Shown piece by piece: positions 44,185 to 54,289 of a DNA stretch of 64,000 bases (positions are counted from its first letter, which is position 1; every line of letters begins with the position of its first letter). The notes below the pieces were generated by a model that did not search any database, had not been told where the DNA came from, and saw only the letters and a program-made list of their open reading frames with translations. This DNA is from an uncultured Anaerococcus sp. (lineage in GTDB: Bacteria; Bacillota; Clostridia; Tissierellales; Peptoniphilaceae). Position numbers and translations under genes: made by a program. Where the stretch lies: positions 32,610 through 96,609 of the forward strand of contig NZ_CALTTY010000006.1 in assembly GCF_943912385.1 (NCBI RefSeq). Reading direction: 5' to 3'.

Positions 44185-45403
44185 CTAGCTTTCTTCAATA
44201 AGTTTGATTATCTCTAGAATTACCTGACTTGATTTCTCCATATCTTCTATTGGTATAAGTTCGTAGATGCCGTGAAAATTCATCCCACCTGTGAAAATAT
44301 TCGGACAAGGTAGTCCCATGAAAGATAATTTTGACCCGTCAGTTCCTCCTCTTATAGGATTTATTAAAGGCTTGATATCCAAGTTTTCCATTGCTTTTCT
44401 CGCGTAATCTACAATATATAAGTGGTCTTTTATTACATCACCCATATTATAATAGGTGTCAGAAATTTCTACAGTAATTATATCTCCATATTTTTTATTT
44501 AAAAAGTTAGCATTGTTCTCTATCTCTTTTTTCATTTTTTCGAAGATATTTTTATCATGATCACGAATTATATAGGACATTTCTGTATTTTCTATATCAC
44601 CCTTAATTTCAAGTAGATGGAAAAAGCCTTCATATCCTTCAGTGTGTTCAGGACGTCTGACACAACCCAATAAGGTTATCAAATTCATTTGCAATCCTTA
44701 TAGAGTTAACCATTGTGTTTTTTGCCGAACCAGGATGGATAGATTTACCTTTAATTTTTATTTTTGCATCTGCAGCATTAAATGATTCATATTCCAACTC
44801 GCCTAGGATACCTCCGTCAACAGTATAGGCAAAGTCTGCATCAAATTCTTCTACATCAAATGAATCACATCCTGTTCCTATTTCTTCATCAGGTGTAAAG
44901 GCAATTTTTATTTCTCCGTGTTTAAAGTCCTGATTATTAACTATATATTCCACAGCATTCATTATAGCAGCAATTCCTGCCTTATCATCTGCACCAAGTA
45001 GTGTCTTACCCCTAGTAGTTATTAAAGTTTTCCCTTTTAATGAGTTTAAGTGTGGGAAATCGAGAACTTTAATCAATTTTTCATCATTTAATTTTATATC
45101 TCCACCCTCATACTTTATAATCTGCGGGTCTGATATCTTACCGTCCATTTCTGGTGAGGTGTCCATGTGAGAAATAAAGCCTACTTTGGGTAGGGTTTTA
45201 TTAGAATTAGCAGGGATGGAAGAAAAAACAAAACCTTCATCATTTATAGAAGCTTCTAATCCTAATTCTTCTAATTCTTCTTTTAACACTCTAGCTAGCA
45301 CTAATTGACCTTCTGTCGAAGGTTTTTGAAAAGATCCATTTTTTGGATCACTCTTTGTATCAATTGAAATATACTTTAAAAAACGTTTACTTATATTTTC
45401 CAT
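44185..45403 (-). pseudogene. pepT: peptidase T (tripeptidase), disrupted by a frameshift
   Basis: The N-terminal half (45403-44648) reads from MENISKRFLKYISIDTKS through ISHMDTSPE, GADDKAG and DEEIG, the PepT metal ligands, then hits TGA just after IANEFDNLIGLCQ. The C-terminal half (RPEHTEGYEGFFHLL to GMNFHGIYE) continues in the +1 frame and ends at 44185. Skipping a single base near 44655 joins the halves with the spacing expected for PepT. There is no long homopolymer there. It may be a real pseudogene, a sequencing error or, less likely, a programmed shift. A TATAAT at 45421-45426 lies upstream. Confidence 0.85.
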
Positions 45404-45433
45404 ATAACCTCCTTTATAGCATTATACTTGTAA

Positions 45434-45462
45434 TTGTAAAATCCCGCGAAAATTGGTATATT
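45434..45462 (+). promoter_or_regulatory. promoter for dut
   Basis: TTGTAA (45434-45439), a 17-base spacer and TATATT (45457-45462), with TGG just before the -10. It is back-to-back with a minus-strand TATAAT (45426-45421) facing pepT. Confidence 0.65.
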
Positions 45463-45482
45463 AAAATAAGAAGGGAATCGAA

Positions 45483-45917
45483 ATGAAAGAACAAATATTA
45501 AAAATTAAGACTGATAACAAGATTCCAGCTTATCAAACTGAAAACTCTGCTGGACTAGATTTATACTGCGTTAGCGAAAAAGATATTACGATAAAACCAA
45601 ATGAAACTGTTAAAATCCATACAGGAGTCCAAGTTGAAATTCCAGAAGGATATTTTGGTGCGGTTTACCCAAGGTCCTCAACAGGAGTTAAGAAAAATTT
45701 AATGCTTGCGAACACTGTTGGTATTATTGATTCAGACTATAGGGGAGAGCTTATGGTGTTTTTCTATAACTACGGAAGTGAAGAACAAGTTATTGAAAAT
45801 GGTGATAGACTTGCCCAATTAGTTATCCAGCCTTATCTCAGATGTAAAGTTAAAAAAGTGGAAAAGTTAAATGATACTCGAAGAGGAGACGGCGGATTTG
45901 GTTCTACTGGAAAATAA
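45483..45917 (+). CDS. dut: deoxyuridine 5'-triphosphate nucleotidohydrolase
   Basis: Dut hydrolyses dUTP to dUMP, limiting uracil in DNA and supplying dUMP. The five trimeric dUTPase motifs are visible in order: AGLDLYC, PRSSTG, GIIDSDYRGE, GDRLAQLVI and the C-terminal RRGDGGFGSTGK. At 144 residues it is complete. It is functionally paired with ung (27048), which removes uracil that escapes. Confidence 0.97.
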   Translation: MKEQILKIKTDNKIPAYQTENSAGLDLYCVSEKDITIKPNETVKIHTGVQVEIPEGYFGAVYPRSSTGVKKNLMLANTVGIIDSDYRGELMVFFYNYGSEEQVIENGDRLAQLVIQPYLRCKVKKVEKLNDTRRGDGGFGSTGK

Positions 45918-45922
45918 ATATT

Positions 45923-46444
45923 ATGAAAAGATTTTTTAAAAAAAATAAATATTATCTGCTAATCCTACTAGCTTTGATGATAGTACTGACTTTGTTAGCT
46001 ATTTTTGCGAGATCAAAGATGGATGAAGTGAATATGGCAAAATACCATAATGATATCGTGATAATCAAAGGAAATGGAGATGAAATAAAATCCTACTCAA
46101 TAAAAGAACTACAAAAGATAGCTTCTAGTAAAAAAGAAGTTTATATAAATAATGGTCTAGAAAAAGTAAGAATAGAGGGAGTGTCATTAGAAAAAATAAT
46201 AGGTGATTTAGATTATAATCTTAGAGAAAGGCCTATCCTAACAATAGAAGATACAGATGGAAACACAACAAGGGTTCCAATGGCAGTTGCTCTTGAAGTT
46301 AATAGGGTATATTTAACTTTTAAAATTGATGGACAACCTACAGTCGAATTTAATCCATCTTATGGAAATCTTGTTCTTATTGATACCACAAGCGATAGTG
46401 CCAATAGTTGGATAACAAATGTTAAAACTCTTAATATAGAATAG
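45923..46444 (+). CDS. membrane-anchored protein with a possible sulfite-oxidase-like (SUOX) fold
   Basis: The 173-residue product has one N-terminal membrane span (about 10-29) after a lysine-rich start, so the rest is probably outside. The soluble part carries GVSLEKII, a VPMAVALEVNRVYLTF strand pair and a C-terminal NSWITNVKTLNI. That spacing recalls the fold of molybdopterin-binding oxidoreductases (PF00174), but no catalytic cysteine is present and cofactor binding is doubtful. It lies 5 bases after dut and ends in a terminator. Confidence 0.55.
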   Translation: MKRFFKKNKYYLLILLALMIVLTLLAIFARSKMDEVNMAKYHNDIVIIKGNGDEIKSYSIKELQKIASSKKEVYINNGLEKVRIEGVSLEKIIGDLDYNLRERPILTIEDTDGNTTRVPMAVALEVNRVYLTFKIDGQPTVEFNPSYGNLVLIDTTSDSANSWITNVKTLNIE

Positions 46445-46451
46445 AAATAGG

Positions 46452-46482
46452 CTGTTACATACGATTGTGACAGTTTATTTTA
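46452..46482 (+). terminator. terminator after the 173-aa gene
   Basis: An 8-bp stem (CTGTTACA / TGTGACAG, one G-U) with a 6-base loop is followed by TTTATTTTATT. Confidence 0.65.
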
Positions 46483-46510
46483 TTAAGAATTATTTAGAAA
46501 TAGGTGAAAA

Positions 46511-49120
46511 ATGACAAATAAATTTAAGTACGAAAAACTAACACCAATGTTAAAGCATTATGTTGACTTAAAAAATGATTTTAAAGATGCAATTCTTTTA
46601 TATAGAGTTGGGGATTTTTATGAGACATTTTTTGATGATGCTATTATAACAGCAAAGGTCTTATCTTTAACCCTAACAGGAAAAGAGTGTGGTCATGTAG
46701 AAAGGGCACCTATGTGTGGAGTACCACACCATGTAGTGGATACCTACGTAAATAGACTGGTAAAAAAAGGTTATAAGGTTGCCTTATGTGATCAGGTAGA
46801 AGATCCAAAGGAAGCAAAAGGGCTTGTAAAACGAGCCATTACCAGAGTTATTACCCCTGGGACTCTTACAGATATAGAGTCTCTAGAAAACAAGGAGAAC
46901 AATTACTTACTATCCGTATTTGAAAATGAATATGGAATGGCCATGGCCTATTGTGATATTTCTACTGGTAAGTTAGTAGGTCTTGAGATAAGGACTTTAA
47001 GTCAAAATATAGGTAAGAAGGCAATAGATCAAATTGAAAAAATAGATCCCTCTGAAATAATTCTAAATAGGAATTTTGACAACCAAGATATAAAAAAATA
47101 CTTAAACTTAAACCAACAAATATTTACTAACTATATTGATTTTACAACTGATTTTGATAATAGGATTAGGACAATAAATAAATATTTAGGCAAAGATAAT
47201 CTTAATAAAATTAAAGACAAGAAACTTATTATTATAGCTCTTGCCAACTTACTAGATTATGTTTATAAATACTATGAAGAAAAACTTGATCATATAAATA
47301 ATATAGAATTATTAAAAATTAATGATTTCATGGAAATTGAGGCAAATACAAGAAAAAACCTTGAATTAACTAGAAATCTTAATTCAAATACAAAGGAAAA
47401 CACCCTTATTAGTATCCTAGACCAGGCGGATACAGTTATGGGTTCAAGATTAATCCATGAGTGGCTTGAAAGACCTCTTATTGACAAGGAAAAGATAGAT
47501 AGGAGACTAGATTTAGTAGAGGGTTTTTTCAAAGATAACATACTTTCAAGGAATGTATCAAATCTGTTAGATAGTGTATATGACCTTGAGAGAATACTAG
47601 CAAAGATATCTTATAAAAGAGCAAATGCTAGGGACTTAGTCTCTCTTAAAAATTCATTAAAAGATATTCCAAACCTAAAAGAAAATCTAGAAGAATCAGA
47701 AAATGTATTAATAAAAAATCTGGGATTAAATATACCGGAGATTACTGATATCTATGAATTAATAGACAAATCTATAATAAATGAACCACCAATAAATATA
47801 ACAGAGGGTGGTCTTATTAAGGAAGGTTATGATAATAATCTTGATAAGATAAAAGATGAATCCAATCATGCAGAAGATAGGCTAATAGATTATGAAAAAA
47901 CACAAAGAGAGATTACAGGGATAAAAAATCTTAAAATAATTTATAATAAAAATAATGGTTATTCTATAGAAGTCACAAAGGCAAATATTGATAAGGTAGA
48001 TCCTTCATATATCAGAAAGCAAACTTTAAAAAATCAGGAGAGATATACAACAGAAGAACTTGAAAATATCTCTTCTCTAATACTAAATGGAAAAGATAAG
48101 ATTAATACCCTTGAATATAATATTTTCAATGATATTATTGAAGAAATCTTAAAGTCGACTCTAAGACTTCAGGGTTTATCAAAAATGATTGCAAATATAG
48201 ATGCCCTAAATGCCTTTTCTAAACTAGGACACAAACATTCATATGTGAGACCTGAAATCACAGAATCAAATGAGATAATTATAAAAGAAGGTAGGCACCC
48301 AGTAATAGAAATAAATCTTAATGAGAATGAATTTATAGCCAACGATACAAATATAGGCCAAGATAATAATCTAATACAAATAATTACAGGACCAAATATG
48401 GCAGGCAAGTCTACTTATATGAGGCAAATGGCCTTAATAATTATAATGGCCCAGATAGGATCTTTTGTACCCGCAATAGAGGCAAGAGTAGGAATTTGCG
48501 ATAAAATTTTTACAAGAATTGGAGCAAGCGACAATATATCTAAAGGCGAATCTACTTTTATGTTAGAGATGAACGAAGTATCAAATATAATCAACAACTC
48601 AACTGAAAAGTCCTTTGTTATCTTAGATGAGGTAGGTAGGGGGACAAGCTCTGACGATGGCTTGAGTATTGCTATGGCTCTTGTAGAATACTTATCTAAA
48701 AATAAAAAGGTCAAGACTGTATTTGCAACTCACTTTCATGAGTTAACTATACTTGAAAATGAACTAGATAATGTAAGAAACCTTAAAATAGAAATTTTAG
48801 AAGAAGATAATAATCTTGTATTTTTAAGAAAGATAAAAAGAGGTAAATCAAATAGGTCATATGGAATTGAAGTTGCCAAATTAAGTGGTTTACCAGAAGA
48901 AATTTTAGATAATGCAAAATATATCATGGGAAAATTATCAAATGATGATTTTTTTGATGTAAATAAATCAAAAGAAATAAAAAAATCTATGGATGATATA
49001 AAAAATAAGAAGGTAGATGACCTTAAAGACCTGGCCTTAGAAATTAATATTAATGAGTTAACTCCGTTAGAAGCTTTAAATAAACTTAGCATTTTAATAG
49101 ATAAGGTAGGGGAGATATAA
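46511..49120 (+). CDS. mutS: DNA mismatch repair protein MutS
   Basis: MutS recognises mismatches. The N-terminal mismatch-binding domain has GDFYETFFDDA (F and E contact the mismatch), and the C-terminal ATPase has GPNMAGKSTYMRQ and DEVGRGTSSDDG, followed by ATHFHEL. At 869 residues it is full length. AGGTG precedes the ATG. It shares one base with mutL. Confidence 0.97.
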   Translation: MTNKFKYEKLTPMLKHYVDLKNDFKDAILLYRVGDFYETFFDDAIITAKVLSLTLTGKECGHVERAPMCGVPHHVVDTYVNRLVKKGYKVALCDQVEDPKEAKGLVKRAITRVITPGTLTDIESLENKENNYLLSVFENEYGMAMAYCDISTGKLVGLEIRTLSQNIGKKAIDQIEKIDPSEIILNRNFDNQDIKKYLNLNQQIFTNYIDFTTDFDNRIRTINKYLGKDNLNKIKDKKLIIIALANLLDYVYKYYEEKLDHINNIELLKINDFMEIEANTRKNLELTRNLNSNTKENTLISILDQADTVMGSRLIHEWLERPLIDKEKIDRRLDLVEGFFKDNILSRNVSNLLDSVYDLERILAKISYKRANARDLVSLKNSLKDIPNLKENLEESENVLIKNLGLNIPEITDIYELIDKSIINEPPINITEGGLIKEGYDNNLDKIKDESNHAEDRLIDYEKTQREITGIKNLKIIYNKNNGYSIEVTKANIDKVDPSYIRKQTLKNQERYTTEELENISSLILNGKDKINTLEYNIFNDIIEEILKSTLRLQGLSKMIANIDALNAFSKLGHKHSYVRPEITESNEIIIKEGRHPVIEINLNENEFIANDTNIGQDNNLIQIITGPNMAGKSTYMRQMALIIIMAQIGSFVPAIEARVGICDKIFTRIGASDNISKGESTFMLEMNEVSNIINNSTEKSFVILDEVGRGTSSDDGLSIAMALVEYLSKNKKVKTVFATHFHELTILENELDNVRNLKIEILEEDNNLVFLRKIKRGKSNRSYGIEVAKLSGLPEEILDNAKYIMGKLSNDDFFDVNKSKEIKKSMDDIKNKKVDDLKDLALEININELTPLEALNKLSILIDKVGEI

Positions 49121-50907
49121 TGGCTATAATAAAGCTAGATAAGGATACTGTAGAAAAAATAGCAGCAGGTGAAGTTATAGAATCACCTCTATCAATAATC
49201 AAAGAGCTAGTTGAAAATTCTATAGATGCTAAGAGTAAGAATATAACAGTAGAGATAAAAAATGGCGGTAAATCTTTTATTAGAGTTACAGATGATGGTG
49301 TCGGAATAGGTAAGGATGAGATAGAACTAGCCTTTCAAAAGCATGCTACCAGTAAGATAAGTAGCTTTGACGACTTATATACTATATCGTCCTTAGGTTT
49401 TAGAGGAGAGGCCTTACCAAGTATTGCTTCTGTTAGTAAAGTTGTTGCCATATCTAAAACTAAGGATTCTGCTGTAGGCATAAAACTTGATTTAAGGGAT
49501 AATTTAACAAATAAAACTTCTATAGCCACAAATAAAGGAACTAGTATAATTGTTGAAGATTTATTTTATAATATACCAGCAAGACGCAAGTTTTTAAAAT
49601 CAGATATAGCTGAAGGAAATAAAATAAATAAGTTAATGTATGCATTTGCCATTGGTAATAAGGATATATCCTTTAAATATATAAAAGATGATAGGGTTCA
49701 GTTTCACTCAAACCCCAACCTTAGTTTAAAGATTAGTATAGCTGATATCTTAGATAATCTATTGGAAGAAAATTTAATTGAAATAAATGCAGATAACGAT
49801 TCTTATAAGATAAGGGGAGAGATTGGCCTACCATCTTATTATAGAGGAAACAGGTCTATGCAGTATATATTTGTAAATGATAGGTATGTTGAGGACCAAG
49901 AGATAACAAAGGTAATTGAAGAATCATACCAAGGCTTGATACCTCCAAACAGATATCCAGTATTTTTTATCTTTATCTATACTAATCCTAAAAACATAGA
50001 TGTTAATATACATCCAAATAAAAAATATATTAAATACTCCTATGAGAATGACTTACTGGACCTAGTTAATTCTAATATTTCAAAGCTTTTAAAATCGGAA
50101 AATAAAATTTCTAGTATAGGCCCTAGAGAAGAAAAATCTGAAGAAATTTTAGACTTTACTGATTATAAGGCTATTCTCGATAAGTATTCACCAAGCGAGT
50201 TTTTAGTTAAAGAAAATAATAATAAATATAATAACAAAAGTGAAGAGACAAATTTCTTTGATAAAAATGAAGATATTGACCTTAGTTTCTTAGATCAAAG
50301 TGAAGGTAGTAAAGATACTATTTTAGAAGAAACATATATAGAAGAAGTTAATCTACCACTTTATAAAACATCTATATTTAGACGTTATTCAATTTTTGAA
50401 GATGGTGATAAAGCCTATATCTTAGACCACAGAATTGCTGAGGAAAAGTTAAATATGAACAAATTTATAAGGGACCTAAGAAGCAAAGATATAGATAAGC
50501 AAAGACTATTAAATCCAATAAGGATAAGTTTAAATAAAGGTGATTTTGACAAATATGAGTCAAAAAAAGATATATTTAGCAAGCTTGGATTTGATATAGA
50601 GCCTATATCTGATAGCTCTCTTATTATAAGAGAGCTCCCTTATATATTTGACATTCCAGAAAATGATAGGTTTTTCTATGATTTATTAGATATAGAATTA
50701 GATGATAATGAAGAGATTTTATTTACTAAACTTAGAGGTATGGTTAAGAGTTTTTCTTTTAAAAAAGGAGATAAAATCAATGAGGAAGAGGCAATTGAAC
50801 TTTATAAAAAATTAATGAAAGAAGATAATCCTTATAAGAACTATGACGGAAGACCTACCATAATTTCCCTGCTGGATAAAGATTTGGAGAAGTATTTTGA
50901 AAGATAA
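49120..50907 (+). CDS. mutL: DNA mismatch repair protein MutL
   Basis: MutL couples mismatch recognition to repair. The GHKL ATPase N-terminus has KIAAGEVIESPLSIIKELVEN, DDGVGI and SLGFRGEALPSI. The 595-residue protein has a long charged linker (about 340-410) and a C-terminal dimerisation domain. I do not see an intact DQHA-x2-E endonuclease motif at the usual place (LDHRIAEEKL is there instead), so nicking activity is uncertain. It overlaps miaA by 11 bases. Confidence 0.94.
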   Translation: MAIIKLDKDTVEKIAAGEVIESPLSIIKELVENSIDAKSKNITVEIKNGGKSFIRVTDDGVGIGKDEIELAFQKHATSKISSFDDLYTISSLGFRGEALPSIASVSKVVAISKTKDSAVGIKLDLRDNLTNKTSIATNKGTSIIVEDLFYNIPARRKFLKSDIAEGNKINKLMYAFAIGNKDISFKYIKDDRVQFHSNPNLSLKISIADILDNLLEENLIEINADNDSYKIRGEIGLPSYYRGNRSMQYIFVNDRYVEDQEITKVIEESYQGLIPPNRYPVFFIFIYTNPKNIDVNIHPNKKYIKYSYENDLLDLVNSNISKLLKSENKISSIGPREEKSEEILDFTDYKAILDKYSPSEFLVKENNNKYNNKSEETNFFDKNEDIDLSFLDQSEGSKDTILEETYIEEVNLPLYKTSIFRRYSIFEDGDKAYILDHRIAEEKLNMNKFIRDLRSKDIDKQRLLNPIRISLNKGDFDKYESKKDIFSKLGFDIEPISDSSLIIRELPYIFDIPENDRFFYDLLDIELDDNEEILFTKLRGMVKSFSFKKGDKINEEEAIELYKKLMKEDNPYKNYDGRPTIISLLDKDLEKYFER

Positions 50908-51844
50908 GACAATTATAATAACTGGACCTACAGCAAGTGGGAAAAGTGATATAGCTATAAATATCGCTCAGAAAATAAACGGGCAAGTTATATCTGCTGA
51001 TAGCCAGCAGGTATATAGAGAGATGGATATTGGTACCAATAAAGTTGTAAATTATTTCGAAGTTGACCACCACATGTTAAATCTTGTAGATCCTAATGAG
51101 AACTTTTCAGTTGAAGAGTTTAAAAATGATGCTAAAAAGATAATAACTGTCCTAAATAACAACCATATAATGCCTATAGTTACAGGAGGAACTGGTTTTT
51201 ATATTGACTCCTTAATCTTTGATATGAATTATGGTCAGGTTAAAAAAGATGATGAAATTAGAAAGAAATTTCAAAAGTTAGCAATAGACAAGGGTAATGA
51301 ATATCTCTTTGAAAAATTATTAGAAATAGATCCTCTAACAGCGAGAAAATATCATCCAAATGAGTTAAATAGAATAATAAGAGCCTTAGAAATATATGAA
51401 ATAACAGGAGAAAAACCGTCTGAGAAAAGAAGAGGTGAAAAGAAATTAAATGAAAATTTAAAACCTATTCTTTTCTTCTTAAACTACTCAAATAGAGAAG
51501 GCTTATATAAAAAAATTAATGAAAGAGTTATAAATATGGTTGAAGAAGGTCTTATAAATGAGGTTAAATATTTAATTGATAAGTATAATTTGGATGAAAA
51601 TTCTCAGTCAATGTCAGCTATAGGATATAAAGAAGTATTGACCTATATAAGGGGAGAGATAGGTCTTGATGAGATGGTAAATCTAATCCAAAGAAATAGC
51701 AGAAGGTATGCAAAACGCCAAATAACTTGGATGAAAAGATACCTACCATACCCATTCACCCATGAGATTATAATGGATGATTTAAGTAAAGATGATGCAA
51801 GCATGATTATTGAGGACTTAATAAAGGATATATATGAATTTTAA
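50897..51844 (+). CDS. miaA: tRNA dimethylallyltransferase MiaA (TTG start)
   Basis: MiaA adds a dimethylallyl group to adenosine 37. The P-loop GPTASGKSD, ISADSQQVYREMDIGTNK and VTGGTGFYID are conserved, and the length is 315 residues. No ATG fits; the TTG at 50897 has a good GGAGAAG site 6 bases upstream and gives MKDKTIIITGPTASGK. It lies inside the end of mutL. Unlike Bacillus, no hfq follows. Confidence 0.93.
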   Translation: MKDKTIIITGPTASGKSDIAINIAQKINGQVISADSQQVYREMDIGTNKVVNYFEVDHHMLNLVDPNENFSVEEFKNDAKKIITVLNNNHIMPIVTGGTGFYIDSLIFDMNYGQVKKDDEIRKKFQKLAIDKGNEYLFEKLLEIDPLTARKYHPNELNRIIRALEIYEITGEKPSEKRRGEKKLNENLKPILFFLNYSNREGLYKKINERVINMVEEGLINEVKYLIDKYNLDENSQSMSAIGYKEVLTYIRGEIGLDEMVNLIQRNSRRYAKRQITWMKRYLPYPFTHEIIMDDLSKDDASMIIEDLIKDIYEF

Positions 51845-53114
51845 CGATATATACAAAAATTATGATATTAGTGATAAATTTGATGGTCTAATAAAGGAAG
51901 CAGAGGATGAATTAAAAGATTTATTCTTAAGGCATGAAGAAATAGCCGAATTTAATCAATTAAAAGTTATGAAGTCTTTTAATGAAAATTCCCTCCAATC
52001 ATCAGATTTTTATTCTGCGACCGGTTATGGATATGCTGATACAGGTAGGGATACAATTGAACGAATTTTTTCATCTGTATTTAAGGCAGAAGATAGTCTG
52101 GTAAGACCTTCAATTGTCTCTGGTACTCACGCTCTGTCAATAGTATTATTTTCTTTACTGAGGCATGGAGATAAACTGCTGTCAATAACTGACGACCCTT
52201 ACGATACCATGCAACAGGTTATTGGTATAGCAGGTGATAAAAGAGGGTCTCTTATAGAAAAAGGGATATTATACGACAAATTAGAACTTGATTCTAATAA
52301 CATGATTAAATATGATATGATAAAAGATAAGATGGATCAAAAAACTAAGGTCGTTCTTATCCAAAGATCAACAGGGTATACGCAAAGAAGAGCATTTACT
52401 ATAGAAGAAATTGAAAAAGCTATTAAAGAAGTGAGAAAAGTCAATAAAGATGTAATTATTTTTATAGATAATTGCTATGGAGAATTTACAGAATCGAAAG
52501 AGCCGATAGAAGTTGGGGCTGACATTGTAGCAGGATCTCTCATAAAGAATCTTGGTGGTGGAATAGCAATAACGGGCGGCTACATTAGCGGAAAGGCTGA
52601 ACTTATAGACTACTGTGCCAATACCCTTACAGCACCAGGAATTGGTAAAGATGAAGGATTAAGCTTTGGGACTAACAGACTTGTAGCTGAGGGCTTATAT
52701 TTTGCTCCTCATATAGTAAAAGAAGCTTTAAAAGTTGCCCTTTTGTTTGCCTCAGTTTTTAATAAACTTGGTTATGAAGTGACTCCAAAGCTATCAGATC
52801 CGAGGTCTGATGTAATTCTTGCCATCAAGTTAAAAGATCCAGAAAAACTAAAGGTATTTTGTAAGGCTATCCAGGAAGCATGCACCGTTGATTCTACTTT
52901 TGTTCCTGAAGCTTATCCAATGCCTGGCTATGAAGACCCAGTTATAATGGCTGCTGGAGGTTTTGTAGAAGGAGCTACATCCGAATTATCTGCAGATGGT
53001 CCACTGAGAGAGCCTTATATGGCTTATTTGCAAGGGGGACTAAATTATTACCATGGTAAATTGGCTCTAAAAATAGTCCTAGATAGGTTCGACAAAAATA
53101 ATTTTATAGGATAA
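51834..53114 (+). CDS. YnbB-family PLP enzyme (methionine gamma-lyase-like / aluminium resistance family)
   Basis: The 426-residue protein has the PLP fold of the PF06838 group. SIVSGTHALSIVLF and the lysine region AGSLIKNLGGGIA (probable Schiff-base K) are typical. Family members are annotated as methionine gamma-lyase-like, but the reaction is not settled. It overlaps miaA by 11 bases, as in the miaA-ynbB neighbourhood of Firmicutes. Confidence 0.88.
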   Translation: MNFNDIYKNYDISDKFDGLIKEAEDELKDLFLRHEEIAEFNQLKVMKSFNENSLQSSDFYSATGYGYADTGRDTIERIFSSVFKAEDSLVRPSIVSGTHALSIVLFSLLRHGDKLLSITDDPYDTMQQVIGIAGDKRGSLIEKGILYDKLELDSNNMIKYDMIKDKMDQKTKVVLIQRSTGYTQRRAFTIEEIEKAIKEVRKVNKDVIIFIDNCYGEFTESKEPIEVGADIVAGSLIKNLGGGIAITGGYISGKAELIDYCANTLTAPGIGKDEGLSFGTNRLVAEGLYFAPHIVKEALKVALLFASVFNKLGYEVTPKLSDPRSDVILAIKLKDPEKLKVFCKAIQEACTVDSTFVPEAYPMPGYEDPVIMAAGGFVEGATSELSADGPLREPYMAYLQGGLNYYHGKLALKIVLDRFDKNNFIG

Positions 53115-53156
53115 AGACTTTGCTTACCAAGAATATCCTTGGTAAGCAAAGTCTTT
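53113..53156. terminator. 19-bp bidirectional terminator shared by two convergent genes
   Basis: A perfect 19-bp stem (53113-53131 with 53138-53156) and a 6-base loop, flanked by AAA/TTT ends. Its two arms include the stop codon edges of the ynbB gene and of the recombinase gene. Confidence 0.9.
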
Positions 53157-54144
53157 AGAATTCAATATTTGATAGGGGATTTTTATTTACAGCCTTTTTA
53201 AGATCATCGTCATCCAAGTGGGTGTAGATCTGAGTAGTTGATACTGAGGCGTGTCCTAAAATATCCTTCAAAGCCCTTATATCTACATCTCCATACTTAT
53301 ACATCAATGTTGCAGCGGTATGTCTTAGCTTATGAGTTGAGTAGGTTGAGGTATCAAACCCTGCTTTTTCAAGATACTTATCTATAGTAGATTGTACAGC
53401 TCTGTTAGAGATTCTTTTTTTACGAGTTGAAATGAAGAGAGCATCGATGCTTGAGTCTTTCAAGTATTCAGATCGTATTAGTATATAATTATTAATCAAT
53501 TCCTGGCAATTTTTCGTAAGGAATACAGTCCTTTCTTTATTTCCTTTACCAATTATATTAAAGCTATCATTATTTACATCTGAAAGGTTAATTGAAACAA
53601 GTTCAGAAAGCCTCATACCAGTAGTTAAAAAGGTAAAGACAATGGCCAGGTCTCTAGCCCTTAAAAAAGAGTTTTTTTCCTTGTTAATTGTCTCAAGTAG
53701 GGTTTCTGTTTCGCTGAGAGTCAAGTAAACAGGCTGCCTTTGGCTGATTTTAGGGTTTGAAAGCTTGTCAGCAACATTTGTACTAATTATTTCAATTTCG
53801 CTGTACATATATTTATAGAATGATTTGATGGCAGATATTTTTCTGGACCTAGTTGTCGCTGTATCATTTTTTTGGTTATCTAAATAAGACAGAAAGGCAT
53901 AAAAATCTTGTATAGTTAAATCTTCAAAGAATTCACTATCTATTAAATCATTGATTTTCGTGTGGTCGAATTCTTCTTGGTAGATTATTTTATCATCTCC
54001 AAAAATTTTTCTGACAATTTGATATTCTATAAAAACCTCGAGATCATAGGTATATTCCTTAATGGTAGATTCAGATAAACCTTTAATTGATTTTAAATAA
54101 TTTAAATAATCTATTAGTATGAGTGGTCTGGTGAAGTTTTTCAT
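53155..54144 (-). CDS. tyrosine recombinase XerC/XerD-like
   Basis: A 329-residue site-specific recombinase. The catalytic set is complete: R178 (TGMRLSEL), K203, H271 and R274 (HKLRH), H298 (GHAS) and nucleophile Y307 (QIYTH). An N-terminal SAM-like core-binding domain (about 7-120) carries a somewhat long insert. Single-copy placement and no phage genes favour a Xer dimer-resolution role over an integrase. The AGGAGG site is 6 bases before the ATG. Confidence 0.9.
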   Translation of the reverse strand: MKNFTRPLILIDYLNYLKSIKGLSESTIKEYTYDLEVFIEYQIVRKIFGDDKIIYQEEFDHTKINDLIDSEFFEDLTIQDFYAFLSYLDNQKNDTATTRSRKISAIKSFYKYMYSEIEIISTNVADKLSNPKISQRQPVYLTLSETETLLETINKEKNSFLRARDLAIVFTFLTTGMRLSELVSINLSDVNNDSFNIIGKGNKERTVFLTKNCQELINNYILIRSEYLKDSSIDALFISTRKKRISNRAVQSTIDKYLEKAGFDTSTYSTHKLRHTAATLMYKYGDVDIRALKDILGHASVSTTQIYTHLDDDDLKKAVNKNPLSNIEF

Positions 54145-54253
54145 AATTCCTCCTAAAATAATCTGCCGGAAATAAATTTAATGTTAATAAAGTATAAGTT
54201 AGGTATTTTTACGTTCTTATAGTAGGATTGTACTCTTATCTAATTAAAATCAC

Positions 54254-54289
54254 AATTATTGCACAAAATTGTTATTTTGTGTAATAATT
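54254..54289. repeat. 15-bp inverted repeat upstream of the recombinase gene
   Basis: AATTATTGCACAAAA (54254-54268) and TTTTGTGTAATAATT (54275-54289) pair over 15 bases with one G-U, separated by 6 bases. No T run follows on either strand, so an operator or recombination site is as likely as a terminator. Confidence 0.6.

Noticed and set aside
53155..54144. phage integrase or mobile element
   Set aside because: No attachment repeats, phage genes or unusual composition; a Xer role is simpler.
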